NCBI GenBank assembly: GCA_035533075.1
Contig: DATLUO010000262.1
Location: 1 to 49,267, forward strand
Source: Pirellulales bacterium
GTDB taxonomy: Bacteria > Planctomycetota > Planctomycetia > Pirellulales > JAICIG01
Direction of reading: 5' to 3'
DNA: 49,267 nucleotides
Below, piece by piece: positions 26,502 to 34,063 of this stretch. Position 1 is the stretch's first letter; every line of letters starts with the position of its first letter. The notes beneath the pieces are model-generated. The model had not been told where the DNA came from, ran no database searches, and saw only the letters and a list, made by a program, of their open reading frames with translations. The position numbers and the translations under genes were made by a program.

Positions 26502-27443
26502 ATGAGTTCGGCAAGCCAGAAAAACGGCCCAGCGAACGGAGCGAAAATAGTGCGCTCTGTATTCCTGTCGTATCCAGTCCGCACGGACACGTCGGTTATC
26601 CGGCGCGTGCTGGAAGGGGAAGGTGTCGGCGTTCGGTCGGACGAGGACATTGAACCGGGCGACAACTTTCGTGCGTCGCTGATCGAAGGCGTGCAGAAGG
26701 CGGACGCCGTGATCGCCGTTCTGGGAGAGCGGCCGAAGAGCTCCAACGTCTTCTATCAGATGGGGCTCGCCGACGCGATGGGGAAGCCCGTTCTTGTTGT
26801 CTCCGTCGGCGCGCCCGATCCAGTCAGTGATCTGGCCCTCTATCCGTACCTCCGCGCGCGACCCGACGACGAGGAGGCTCTGCGGTTCGGGCTCGCACAC
26901 TTCATTCACGCGCCGCACCACGGGTCGAAGCACGAGCGGGATTACAAGACTGCGACGAAACCAATTGGAGAACTGGTTGACGCCTTTCTTGCCCGGCTAC
27001 ACGCGGACCAGGCCATCAGGGAAGACGAGCTGGTCATCATCATCGCGTCGGCGATTCGGGAGAGCGGCGTGGACACCCAGGCGAGTGTTCTTCATCGCGC
27101 CTCTGCCGAAGAGATTACGGCCGACATCGCCGTGTGGTCTGATGAACTGGAGTCACTGATTGGCAATCCGCTCCCCATCGAAGTCCGATCGTCCGTAATG
27201 ACTGCGCGCGATGCGGAGGGCGCGGCGAAGAACCTGATGCGGGCGATCGTCGGCGCAAAGGTCCGGTGGGGCCTGATCTTGTTCCTGAAAGCGACCGCGG
27301 ACGCGATGGGTGTCCTAAGCAAGTATCCGGTGCTGGCGATGTCGATCGAAGACTTCCTCGAAGGGCTGCGAAAGCGGTCGTTCGGCAGGATCGTCGCCGA
27401 TCTGCGAAACCGGGCCGTGCATGGGGCGCGTGCCGATGCCTAA
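26502..27443 (+). CDS. TIR-like domain protein with C-terminal HEPN-like motif
   Basis: 313 aa, start supported by CGGAG 7 bases before the ATG. Residues ~15-115 have a TIR-like/flavodoxin fold: 'VFLSYPVRTDTSVIRRVLE', 'ADAVIAVLGERPKSSNVFYQ' and 'GLADAMGKPVLVVSV'. In NAD-cleaving TIR proteins of this type the catalytic residue is the Glu of NVxxE; here it is Gln86, so NADase activity may be lost or changed. The C-terminal half (~150-313) is helical and ends with R302-NRAV-H307, fitting the HEPN R-x4-H RNase motif. The stop overlaps the next start by ATGCCTAA, so both proteins are made together. A defence or abortive-infection role is inferred from domains and island location. Confidence 0.75.
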   Translation: MSSASQKNGPANGAKIVRSVFLSYPVRTDTSVIRRVLEGEGVGVRSDEDIEPGDNFRASLIEGVQKADAVIAVLGERPKSSNVFYQMGLADAMGKPVLVVSVGAPDPVSDLALYPYLRARPDDEEALRFGLAHFIHAPHHGSKHERDYKTATKPIGELVDAFLARLHADQAIREDELVIIIASAIRESGVDTQASVLHRASAEEITADIAVWSDELESLIGNPLPIEVRSSVMTARDAEGAAKNLMRAIVGAKVRWGLILFLKATADAMGVLSKYPVLAMSIEDFLEGLRKRSFGRIVADLRNRAVHGARADA

Positions 27444-27972
27444 GTTCTCGGCCAAGAAAATCAAAGACCTCTTCGCCAAGTCAGACGCGGCCAAAACGAA
27501 AGTGGAGAAGGGAAAATACCTCGAAGACCTGGCCGTCTACCTGTTTCAAATGATCCCGGGTATTAGCATGACCGCGCGGGACAAGAAGAACACCTACGAT
27601 GCCGAGGAGATCGACGTCGCGCTTTGGAACGAGCAGCACGCGAGGGGCTTCAAGACGCTCAACTTCCTTATCCTTGTGGAGTGCAAGAACTGGTCGTCCC
27701 CCGTCGGCAGCATGGAAGTGAATTGGTTCCTCACGAAAATCAAGAACCGCGCGCTGGATTTCGGCATCCTTATCGCGGCAAACGGCATCACCGGCAGCGA
27801 CGAGGACAAGAGACAGGCGCACGATGTGGTTTCGAAGTCACTCGCCGAAGGCGTCCGGATGGTTCTCCTGACCCGTGACGAGATACTCGCGCTGACCGAC
27901 AGCGACGAATTGGTACGCACCGTAAAACGCAAGCTCTGCGAGCTGATTGTTTCGGGCACCGTCTGGCCGTAG
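27436..27972 (+). CDS. Mrr-like PD-(D/E)XK restriction endonuclease-fold protein
   Basis: 178 aa. The ATG at 27436 is chosen because it overlaps the previous stop by eight bases (ATGCCTAA); 27421 is an alternative. The nuclease core is clear: E29-containing helix 'KGKYLEDLAVYLFQMIPGI', 'DAEEIDVAL' (D60), 'FLILVECKNW' (E82, K84) and 'FGILIAANGITG'. This is the D-xn-ExK pattern of Mrr_cat-type restriction endonucleases that cleave DNA, often modified DNA. No DNA-recognition domain is fused, so recognition may come from the TIR-like/HEPN-like partner. Second gene of a two-gene operon in an island flanked by R2 repeats. Confidence 0.8.
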   Translation: MPKFSAKKIKDLFAKSDAAKTKVEKGKYLEDLAVYLFQMIPGISMTARDKKNTYDAEEIDVALWNEQHARGFKTLNFLILVECKNWSSPVGSMEVNWFLTKIKNRALDFGILIAANGITGSDEDKRQAHDVVSKSLAEGVRMVLLTRDEILALTDSDELVRTVKRKLCELIVSGTVWP

Positions 27973-28080
27973 ATGCGGCAGAGTCGCGTGCGACGTTGCC
28001 GGTTTTACCGATGCATGAAGAACGCCAAAGGGCGAAACACCGATAGGGCCGGCGCGGACAAAGGCCCCTTCCCTCAGCGG

Positions 28081-28310
28081 GCGTCCGCCAGCCGCCGCGT
28101 CGTGGCGGCCGGCGGACGCCCGTGGCGCGCACCTGCGACGGAGGAATGGAGACGCCGCTTCGTCTCTGGCGGTCAATCAGCGCTCCACCGCCACGAGGCC
28201 CGATGGTGGCGGGGCGAAGCAGCCCCGTTTGGCCGTGCGAGAATTCGCCTCCGCGCGGGGCGGTTCGGCGGCGTCGATAAGGCGACGAGCGCGAAACGGG
28301 CGCGCCGCGC
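28081..28310. repeat. R2 repeat, copy 4, with extended 3' part
   Basis: GGCGGACGCCCGTGGCGCGC, then TTCGTCTCTGGCGGTCAATC, CCACCGCC-N5-GGCCCGATGGTGG, then GGGGCGAAGCAGCCCCG and TTTGGCCGTGCGAGAATTCG. It combines the left part of copy 3 with the right part of copy 2. Confidence 0.7.
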
Positions 28311-28317
28311 CCTCTCC

Positions 28318-28345
28318 CGCCACGACCCGAGCTTGCCTCGGTCGA
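28318..28345. repeat. R3 hairpin repeat, copy 3
   Basis: CGCCACGACCCGAGCTTGCC then TCGGTCGAG, identical in stem to the copies at 25449 and 26282. Confidence 0.6.
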
Positions 28346-28440
28346 GCGCTGATTGAACGCCAGAAGCCGGCCACGCAAGAGACCTTCTCCCTCCCGCCTG
28401 TGCGTGCCGCCGCCGCGACGCGGCGGCGACACGCACGGCA

Positions 28441-28527
28441 ACCCACGGAGGCGAAAAGGGCGGCGCGGGGCCATTCGTCTCTGGCCTTCAATCGCCGCTC
28501 CATCCGGCACAACGCCGGATGGTGGCG
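28441..28527. repeat. R2 repeat, copy 5
   Basis: CGGAGGCGAAAAGGGCGG, TTCGTCTCTGGCCTTCAATC and a perfect hairpin CCATCCGGC-ACAAC-GCCGGATGG. This copy has the most regular stem. Confidence 0.7.
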
Positions 28528-28643
28528 ATACGATGCAGAGCAGACGCGACTCCGCGCCGCGAATGGATCGGGCGTCGCGCTGCACTCGCTCGATGCGCCG
28601 CTCCTCCTGCCCAGGCTGATGGGCGTCTTGCGGAAACGGAACG

Positions 28644-29066
28644 TCAGACAAATGGCGTAGAATACACAACTGTCCGCATGAGCCGGAGAGCGGACTCGCA
28701 TTTGGCTTTCAGCTCAGAATGTCCATTACTGTATTGCTCTTCCACGTCGTGGTCCTCCCAAGGATCATCGATATGGACCCAAAGGTTTCGTTCCTTCCGC
28801 AACGCGTGCATTTCTGTCTTCGTGGCCGCATCGAAGTCGCTGGCGTCGATTAAATCCACGAAGCGATTTCCATGCGTTCCCTCCTCGCGGAGCCAAGTCT
28901 CGATCGTCGCACCACACGTTATCAGGCATGCGACGAACGCATCGTGAACGAAACAGAGATCGGCGTTCCGGATTAGCTCGGCAGCAAAATCCGACGTCAT
29001 GATGCCACCCATGAGGAGCTCGTCATCGAGCTGCACCAGCCATTCCCATCGTCTTTCATCGCTCAT
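28644..29066 (-). CDS. Small HEPN-like protein
   Basis: 140 aa, mainly helical. Residues 88-98 read 'LRKERNLWVHI', giving R93-x4-H98, the HEPN RNase signature, preceded by helices such as 'DFAAELIRNADLCFVHDAF' and 'GATIETWLREEGTHGNRFV'. HEPN proteins often act as RNA-cleaving toxins or in phage defence. No obvious nucleotidyltransferase (MNT) or antitoxin partner lies next to it. The start at 29066 has only a weak GGGAA site. The family is assigned from motif and helical layout, so it is tentative. It faces the TIR-like operon tail-to-tail across the repeat region. Confidence 0.6.
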   Translation of the reverse strand: MSDERRWEWLVQLDDELLMGGIMTSDFAAELIRNADLCFVHDAFVACLITCGATIETWLREEGTHGNRFVDLIDASDFDAATKTEMHALRKERNLWVHIDDPWEDHDVEEQYSNGHSELKAKCESALRLMRTVVYSTPFV

Positions 29067-29575
29067 CGCGTTCCCTTTTGCTGTTCTTGTTCAGTTTCTT
29101 TCCGCCGTTTTCTCGCGTCCACCGGCTGTTCGCCTATTGCGGATCCTTGAGATCGGCGCAAGTCTTGGGCGGCGTCACGTCCTGGATTCTAATCGATGGA
29201 AAGGCGTCAAGCAACTTCGCCCCGGCGCGCGCCCAGCCAAGATTGGCGCCGCGCGGCCGAAGAAGTCGCACGCCCCTCATGTTCTCTGTCGTGATCTTCT
29301 TCTCGGTCAGCTTGGCCCTCCGCAGGGCTTCTTGCATCAGCCAGCAACACGCGCCGAACCAGGTTATAGGCCAACAGGTGCAAGCCCGAGTTTATCTCGG
29401 CGGGGCGCATGGTCGACCACCAAGAACCGCCGCGCGAAACCGTTCCTTCACGCGGGTCATTGGCCTTGACGAGGGCAGTAGTCGCACACTGCGCGACCCA
29501 AAGTGGGAACGGCAAGCGGGTCGATGATATCTTCAGCGATTCCCAGCCTGCCCTTCCTTTGCTACGATAATTCGC
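29067..29575. other. 509-bp gap with a decayed transposase
   Basis: Apart from the transposase remnant (29134-29440) I see no gene. AT-richer than the flanks. Confidence 0.5.
29134..29440 (-). pseudogene. IS4-type transposase C-terminal remnant, frameshifted
   Basis: On minus, one frame encodes 'AEINSGLHLLAYNLVRRVLL' and a neighbouring frame continues with 'MQEALRRAKLTEKKITTENM' and 'AGAKLLDAFPSI'. In intact IS4-family transposases these two pieces are consecutive ('HLLAYNLIR' followed by a Lys-rich helix). A 1-base shift around 29335 separates them. The DDE core is missing. No terminal inverted repeats were identified. Confidence 0.45.
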
Positions 29576-31600
29576 ATGGCCACAATTGAGCCGATTGATG
29601 CCGGCTCTCATTACCTAACGCTCGTCAAGAAGCTCTGGAGAGCTAACAGCGAAACCCTCGGGTTCCTTCCCGACGGAGCGTTCGATGAATACGCAAGCAA
29701 AGGCGGCATTCTCATCGCGCGGGATCGCGACGCTCTTGTCGGATACCTGCTCTACCGCCTCGGAAAGTCAAAGGCCACCATAGCGCACTTGTGCGTAGAT
29801 GAAACTGCGCGAGGTAAGGGGTATCCCGAAGAACTGGTTCGACATCTCGTTGTTCGCACAAACCATCTGGCCGGAATCGATCTGCGTTGCCGAAGGGACT
29901 TCCCGGCGTGCAGAGTTTGGCAACGGCTAGGCTTTACCGTGCTTAAGGAATCGCCTGGTCGGGCGGCGGACGGCAGTGAGCTGACGCATTTCTGGCTTGA
30001 TTTCGGGCACGCGGATCTTTTTACGAGCGAGCCGCGTTGCGCGATCGTCGTGCTCGATGCGAACGTTTTCGTCGACCTCGCGGAATGTCGGAATGAAGAA
30101 TCGCAGGGACTGCTGGCCGACTGGCTTCAAGACTCAGTCGAATTCTTCGTTACGTCCGAGCTCAACAACGACATCAATCGAGCTCGCGACCCGCAGCTTC
30201 GTCGAAAGCGGAAACAGGACGCACTGCGATTCGAGGAACTGAAACACTCGCACGACGAGTTCATGAAGTGGGAGCAGGTTATCCGGCCTTTGTTCCCGGT
30301 CTTCAAAACGGAACAAGACGAGTCTGACTTCAGGCACCTAGTTCGTGCAGTAGCTGGCGGGGCCGCCGCCTTTGTGACACGAGACGACGAACTTCTCCGT
30401 CTGGCGGACGAAGTCTATCACCTCTCAGGGCTTCGCGTGCTGCGCCCCGCTGAGCTAATCGGGCGAATCGACGAATTGGTCCGAGAAAGCGAGTATCAGC
30501 GCTTCCAGGTTGCTGGAACGAGGCGGATCAACCGGCAACGTGCAAGCGCCGCCGATGACTCGTTGATCCGCGCCGTGGCCGGCCCAAATGACCCGCATTG
30601 GAGCGTGCGCGACGGGCTCAACACTTTTTTTGCAGCTCCTCAGCGGTTTAGCTGCTTCAAAATCAGCGACAACGACGGATCGGTACTGGCGTTCTACGTC
30701 ATCGAGCAGACTTCGGGATGCCTTCGCATACCGCTATTCCGCGTGTGTCGACACAAAATCGCCGGAACGCTCGCTCGCTGCATCCTCACGCACCTAGTGC
30801 GTACCGCGGTTGGCGACGGAAAAAGCCGTTTGTTGCTTTGCGAAAGCATCGCTGCTGGGCCAGTGGAAAGCGCGTGCGCGGATCTCGGGTTCCTTCGCGT
30901 CTCAGAGGGGCACATGAAGCTCTGCCTGTCCGGGGCCTGGGGAAAGAGCAACCTGGGCCGGGCGATTGATGAGGTCGGCGTTGTATCAGACCGCATTCCA
31001 GCGATCGCAGAGTCGCTCAAAGGCGAGCTAACTCCGGCGGTGGCGTCGGAAATTGAGCACATGATCTGGCCTGGAAAGATCGTGGATGGGCCGCTCCTCA
31101 CCTACCTTTTGCCGATTCGTGCCGGGTTCGCCGCGCACCTGTTCGACGAGCATCTTGCAACTCAAGGGCTTTTTGGCGCAGACGTTGACCTAGCCTTGAA
31201 CCCCGAATCCGTTTATTATCGCTCCGCGTGTCAGCGAAACGTCAAACGGCCCGGCCGGATCCTCTGGTACGTCAGCGACGATGACCGATACCAGGGAACA
31301 AAATCGATTCGCGCCTGCTCGCGGATCGCCGAAGTCCAGGTCGGGGCGGCAAAGCGGCTTTTTCGGCAGTTTCAAAGGCTTGGGGTCTACGAATGGCCGG
31401 AGGTTCTAGCGACGGCGAAGGGCGACCCCGAAGCAGAAATCATGGCGGTTCGCTTCCACGACACGGAGTTGCTACGCCCAATTCGATGGAACGACTTTCA
31501 GTCCATTCTTAGAACGCATGGGATTAGGACGAATCTTGAGTCACCCGTCACGATTCCGGCCCGAGTCTTCGCCGCCCTGTACGCTCTTGCTTTCGATTGA
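29576..31600 (+). CDS. Multidomain GNAT-PIN-GNAT-like-EVE/ASCH-like fusion protein
   Basis: 674 aa. Residues 1-145 are a GNAT acetyltransferase fold with acetyl-CoA loop 'ETARGKGYPEELVRHLV' (76-92). Residues ~154-295 are a PIN-type nuclease: 'VVLDANVFVDLAE' (D161), 'TSELNNDINRA', and 'AAFVTRDDELL' (D270/D271), the acidic residues of VapC-like RNases. Residues ~340-455 look like a second GNAT-like domain ('LAFYVIEQTSGCLRIPLFRV', 'ADLGFLRVSEGHM'). Residues ~560-660 resemble a PUA-like EVE/ASCH domain ('GRILWYVSDDDRYQGTKSIR', 'RPIRWNDFQSIL') that binds modified nucleic acids. The next gene, another ASCH protein, overlaps its end. Acetylation, RNA cleavage and modified-base reading on one chain suggest a toxin/defence module; this is inference. 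Confidence 0.75.
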   Translation: MATIEPIDAGSHYLTLVKKLWRANSETLGFLPDGAFDEYASKGGILIARDRDALVGYLLYRLGKSKATIAHLCVDETARGKGYPEELVRHLVVRTNHLAGIDLRCRRDFPACRVWQRLGFTVLKESPGRAADGSELTHFWLDFGHADLFTSEPRCAIVVLDANVFVDLAECRNEESQGLLADWLQDSVEFFVTSELNNDINRARDPQLRRKRKQDALRFEELKHSHDEFMKWEQVIRPLFPVFKTEQDESDFRHLVRAVAGGAAAFVTRDDELLRLADEVYHLSGLRVLRPAELIGRIDELVRESEYQRFQVAGTRRINRQRASAADDSLIRAVAGPNDPHWSVRDGLNTFFAAPQRFSCFKISDNDGSVLAFYVIEQTSGCLRIPLFRVCRHKIAGTLARCILTHLVRTAVGDGKSRLLLCESIAAGPVESACADLGFLRVSEGHMKLCLSGAWGKSNLGRAIDEVGVVSDRIPAIAESLKGELTPAVASEIEHMIWPGKIVDGPLLTYLLPIRAGFAAHLFDEHLATQGLFGADVDLALNPESVYYRSACQRNVKRPGRILWYVSDDDRYQGTKSIRACSRIAEVQVGAAKRLFRQFQRLGVYEWPEVLATAKGDPEAEIMAVRFHDTELLRPIRWNDFQSILRTHGIRTNLESPVTIPARVFAALYALAFD

Positions 31601-32030
31601 GCCGCGATTCGTAGAGCAAATCCTGGCTGGCACAAAGCGAGTTGAACTTCGCCGGCGGTTTCCAGAGGTATCGCCCGGCGCCTGCGTCCTAATGTACTCG
31701 AAATTGCCGGTGGGCGCGTTGCTGGGCAGCTTCATTGTCGCACGCGTGTCGCGGCTGCCTGTGGATAAGTTGTGGCGTCGCGTCAAAGGGCTTTCCGGGC
31801 TAAGCCAACGCGAGTTCTTGCAGTATTTTTCCGGCGCGCAAGTAGGCGTTGCCGTCCACATCGACGAACCCAGCAGATCCGACCGGCAAGTTAGGCTGGC
31901 GGAGTTGCGCAAAATCTGGACAGGGTTTCACCCGCCACAAGGCTTTCGGTACGTTCATGCAGACGATCTCGCGGCGCTTGAAAGAATTGGTATTGTCAGC
32001 GCCGCCACGCCCCCTCGCAGAGCCGCTTAG
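31518..32030 (+). CDS. ASCH (PUA-like) domain protein overlapping the GNAT-PIN gene
   Basis: Up to 170 aa from ATG 31518. The ASCH domain starts at 'LLLSIEPRFVEQILAGTKRV' and contains 'ELRRRFP' and 'VLMYSKLPVGALLGSFIV', which match the family that folds like PUA and binds RNA or modified bases. Because the domain begins right there, TTG 31587 (14-base overlap with the previous gene) may be the true start, giving about 147 aa. Translational coupling with the GNAT-PIN protein is likely. It may be the partner or antidote of that protein. After 32030 there is no gene until the truncated restriction enzyme. Confidence 0.75.
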   Translation: MGLGRILSHPSRFRPESSPPCTLLLSIEPRFVEQILAGTKRVELRRRFPEVSPGACVLMYSKLPVGALLGSFIVARVSRLPVDKLWRRVKGLSGLSQREFLQYFSGAQVGVAVHIDEPSRSDRQVRLAELRKIWTGFHPPQGFRYVHADDLAALERIGIVSAATPPRRAA

Positions 32031-32276
32031 TGAAAGCGAACTTCTCGTGGCTTGTCTTCAAACTTGCCGCGGAGTGACAATCCCGGGCCTTACGAGTCAA
32101 CGCGGCGATGAGGCGACTAGAACGCACCGGATTCTTTCCAGCGATCGACCTTGCAGACTCGCTTGATGGCGGCGAAAGACGCCCGAGAGAGACCGAATCG
32201 CCCAAACATGCGTAACAAACGGCAGAATTGTCATCACCGGCAGGAGAGAGCGCCGATGGTCCTGCTGATCATCGAA

Positions 32277-33755
32277 TCAATGCTCCGCCTCACGTTGAAG
32301 GAACTTGATTTCGTCCACGGTCAGGTCGAACAGCCGATAGACGCGATCATTCAACTCAGCTTCGACGTCGGCAATTTCTCGGGTCAACGACTCGACCTTG
32401 GCGCGGTTCTCCATCAGATACGGCTCCCATTCGTCCGCGGCTCGCGGGTTCTTGAGCGGATTTGACGCAAGCTTGAAACTCGACTTCAAGGCGTCTCCGA
32501 GCGCGGGGAGAGCAAGCCCCCACCACAACTGAGCCTTCTCGTTCAGCGTCCCAAGCGACTGGCCGTCGCGCGAGACGCCGAACGACTCGATCAGGCGCCG
32601 CTGAACATGCGATTGCAGTCGGTAGCGCTCGAGCGCTAACACCCCGCTGCGCTCGGCAAACGTGGCGATCGCGTGCCGATCCGCGTCGCTCGCCGCAGGT
32701 ATTGGGATTGCGCTCATCGACTGTGTGAAGAGCCGATACTGCCAGCGGTTGCCGCGGAGTCGTAGCGGCTGAGCGGTTTTGCTGATGTAAAACCAGGTCG
32801 TCCAGGACGAGAGTATGCCGAGCAAGTACGGGTCATCTCCAGGCACGAAGTACGCCGTGTTTCCCGCGCATCGCGCGGAGCGATCGAGACTGAACCGTGG
32901 CAACTTGCTGATGTCTGGCCACATGATCTTGGGCTGGTCGAATGCGTCCCAATATCCGCATGCGCGAAGCTCCCACCAGAACTGGCCTTGATCTTGCCGC
33001 TTTATTGCACGCTCGCGCGACGCATCAAGGTGCGCATGCACAGCCGGGTAATGTTTGGCGAAGACCGCCTCGGCCTGATCGCCAGCCCCCGACCAGGGCC
33101 AGTTGTGGTTGGCGCTCGACTTGATGGCAAGCAGATATTCGTCAGATACTTCGATGTAAAAGGGCCGCAGGTGAGTGCCCTGCACGAACGGTTTGATCAG
33201 GTCGGCGCTTCGTGGGTCTGCCGCGATCAATTCCGCGCGCTTTGCCTCACTGATCACAAAGACATCCGTCAGACCCATCAGCACTCCGCGAAGAATCCGG
33301 CCGCGGCAATACTCGTCGAGGCTCTGGCCCGCTGATGCAAGCTTTTGGCGCAACCGCCGCGCGTCGTCCGACTCTAGTTCCCAAGGTGCCGCCGACAGGT
33401 GTTCGACCGTCATTGTCGGCGAAGACAAGATGACCTCCGATAGGTTCTCAGGAGGATGGCCGCTCGTGAGCCACTTGAAGAGGCGCAATTTTCGGTCGCG
33501 CCCACCCTTTTGAAGCACAGTGATACTCGGGCGGATCATCTCGGCGTCTTCAAACGGTTGGTATTCGCCAAAGTCGACCATTGATTCGACACTCGCGTTC
33601 CCCAAGATGAATCGTCGAAGCGCTTCGCCAAAGCTCGCGCGCACCCAACTTCCTGACGTAATGAATGCGAGGCGGCCGCGCTCGCGAAGAATGTTGAGCC
33701 CAGCCTCAAAGAAGTAGGTAAAGATGTCAGCCGTGCCATCGAACGTCTGAAATAC
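32277..33755 (-). pseudogene. Type IIG restriction-modification enzyme, N-terminus missing
   Basis: 493 codons remain, opening right after a TAG at 33756-33758. The first residues read 'FQTFDGTADIFTYFFEAGLN' and 'ERGRLAFITSGSWVRASFGE', which is the middle of an Eco57I-type adenine methyltransferase (just after the NPPY motif). Then comes a TaqI_C-type target recognition part ('RGRILRGVLMGLTDVFVISE', 'NTAYFVPGDDPYLLGILSS', 'LRLRGNRWQYRLFTQSMSAI') and a coiled-coil C-terminus ('NDRVYRLFDLTVDEIKFL'). The nuclease domain, SAM motif and NPPY are gone, so it cannot modify or cut DNA. The break at 33756 marks the island edge. First possible ATG is at 33644. Confidence 0.75.
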
Positions 33756-34063
33756 CTAAAAACGCAGCAATCGTTCTCATGGTAGTCCGTCTCCGTAGTG
33801 TAGTGGTAGATCGTCGACGCTCTCGGCGGCTCGACGGGCGTCCGCCATTCTACCCCACGCCGCTCGGGGACGGGTAATATCACTTGCCGGCCCCTTCCTC
33901 CTCCGCCTGCTCGACTTCCACCCTCGGCCACAACTTCTGTTGCCGATCGGCGACGCGGACGGCGACCTGCAAGAACCGCACGTCGCCCGGATGCTGGCGG
34001 ACGGTGCGTTCGTGGACGAACCCACGATCCATTGCCCAACTTTTAGGCAACCCTCACGGTTCA
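33756..34063. other. 308-bp junction region with one small open frame
   Basis: It holds the small frame at 33880-34032 and, on minus, a start-like site CGGAG...ATG at ~33782 that encodes only 17 codons ('MRTIAAFLGISDVRW') before running into the truncated restriction gene in another frame. This may be the beginning of a gene whose body was replaced. Confidence 0.4.
33880..34032 (-). CDS. Possible small conserved protein (50 aa)
   Basis: A frame from ATG 34032 encodes 'MDRGFVHERTVRQHPGDVRF' followed by 'LQVAVRVADRQQKLWPRVEV' and a Glu-rich end. The composition and the regular beta-like pattern look protein-coding, and the third codon positions are G/C as in neighbouring genes. No good ribosome binding site is seen. 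It lies 31 bases after thrC on the same strand. Function unknown; may be a remnant. Confidence 0.35.
   Translation of the reverse strand: MDRGFVHERTVRQHPGDVRFLQVAVRVADRQQKLWPRVEVEQAEEEGAGK

Larger units (their letters stand above)
27973..28643. other. 671-bp repeat region downstream of the Mrr-like gene
   Basis: No gene was found. It holds R2 copies 4 (28119-28214) and 5 (28441-28527), the GGGGCGAAGCAGCCCC hairpin extension (28210-28310) and R3 copy 3 (28318-28345), mirroring the content of 25161-25954 on the other side of the operon. Confidence 0.75.

Noticed and set aside
25161-28527. R2 repeats as integron attC sites or a CRISPR array
   Set aside because: No GTTRRRY/RYYYAAC boxes, no integrase, irregular spacing (hundreds to thousands of bases) and no uniform repeat-spacer pattern.
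31996-32205. 70-aa minus frame between the ASCH gene and the restriction remnant
   Set aside because: Overlaps the ASCH 3' end, no start signal, no recognisable family.
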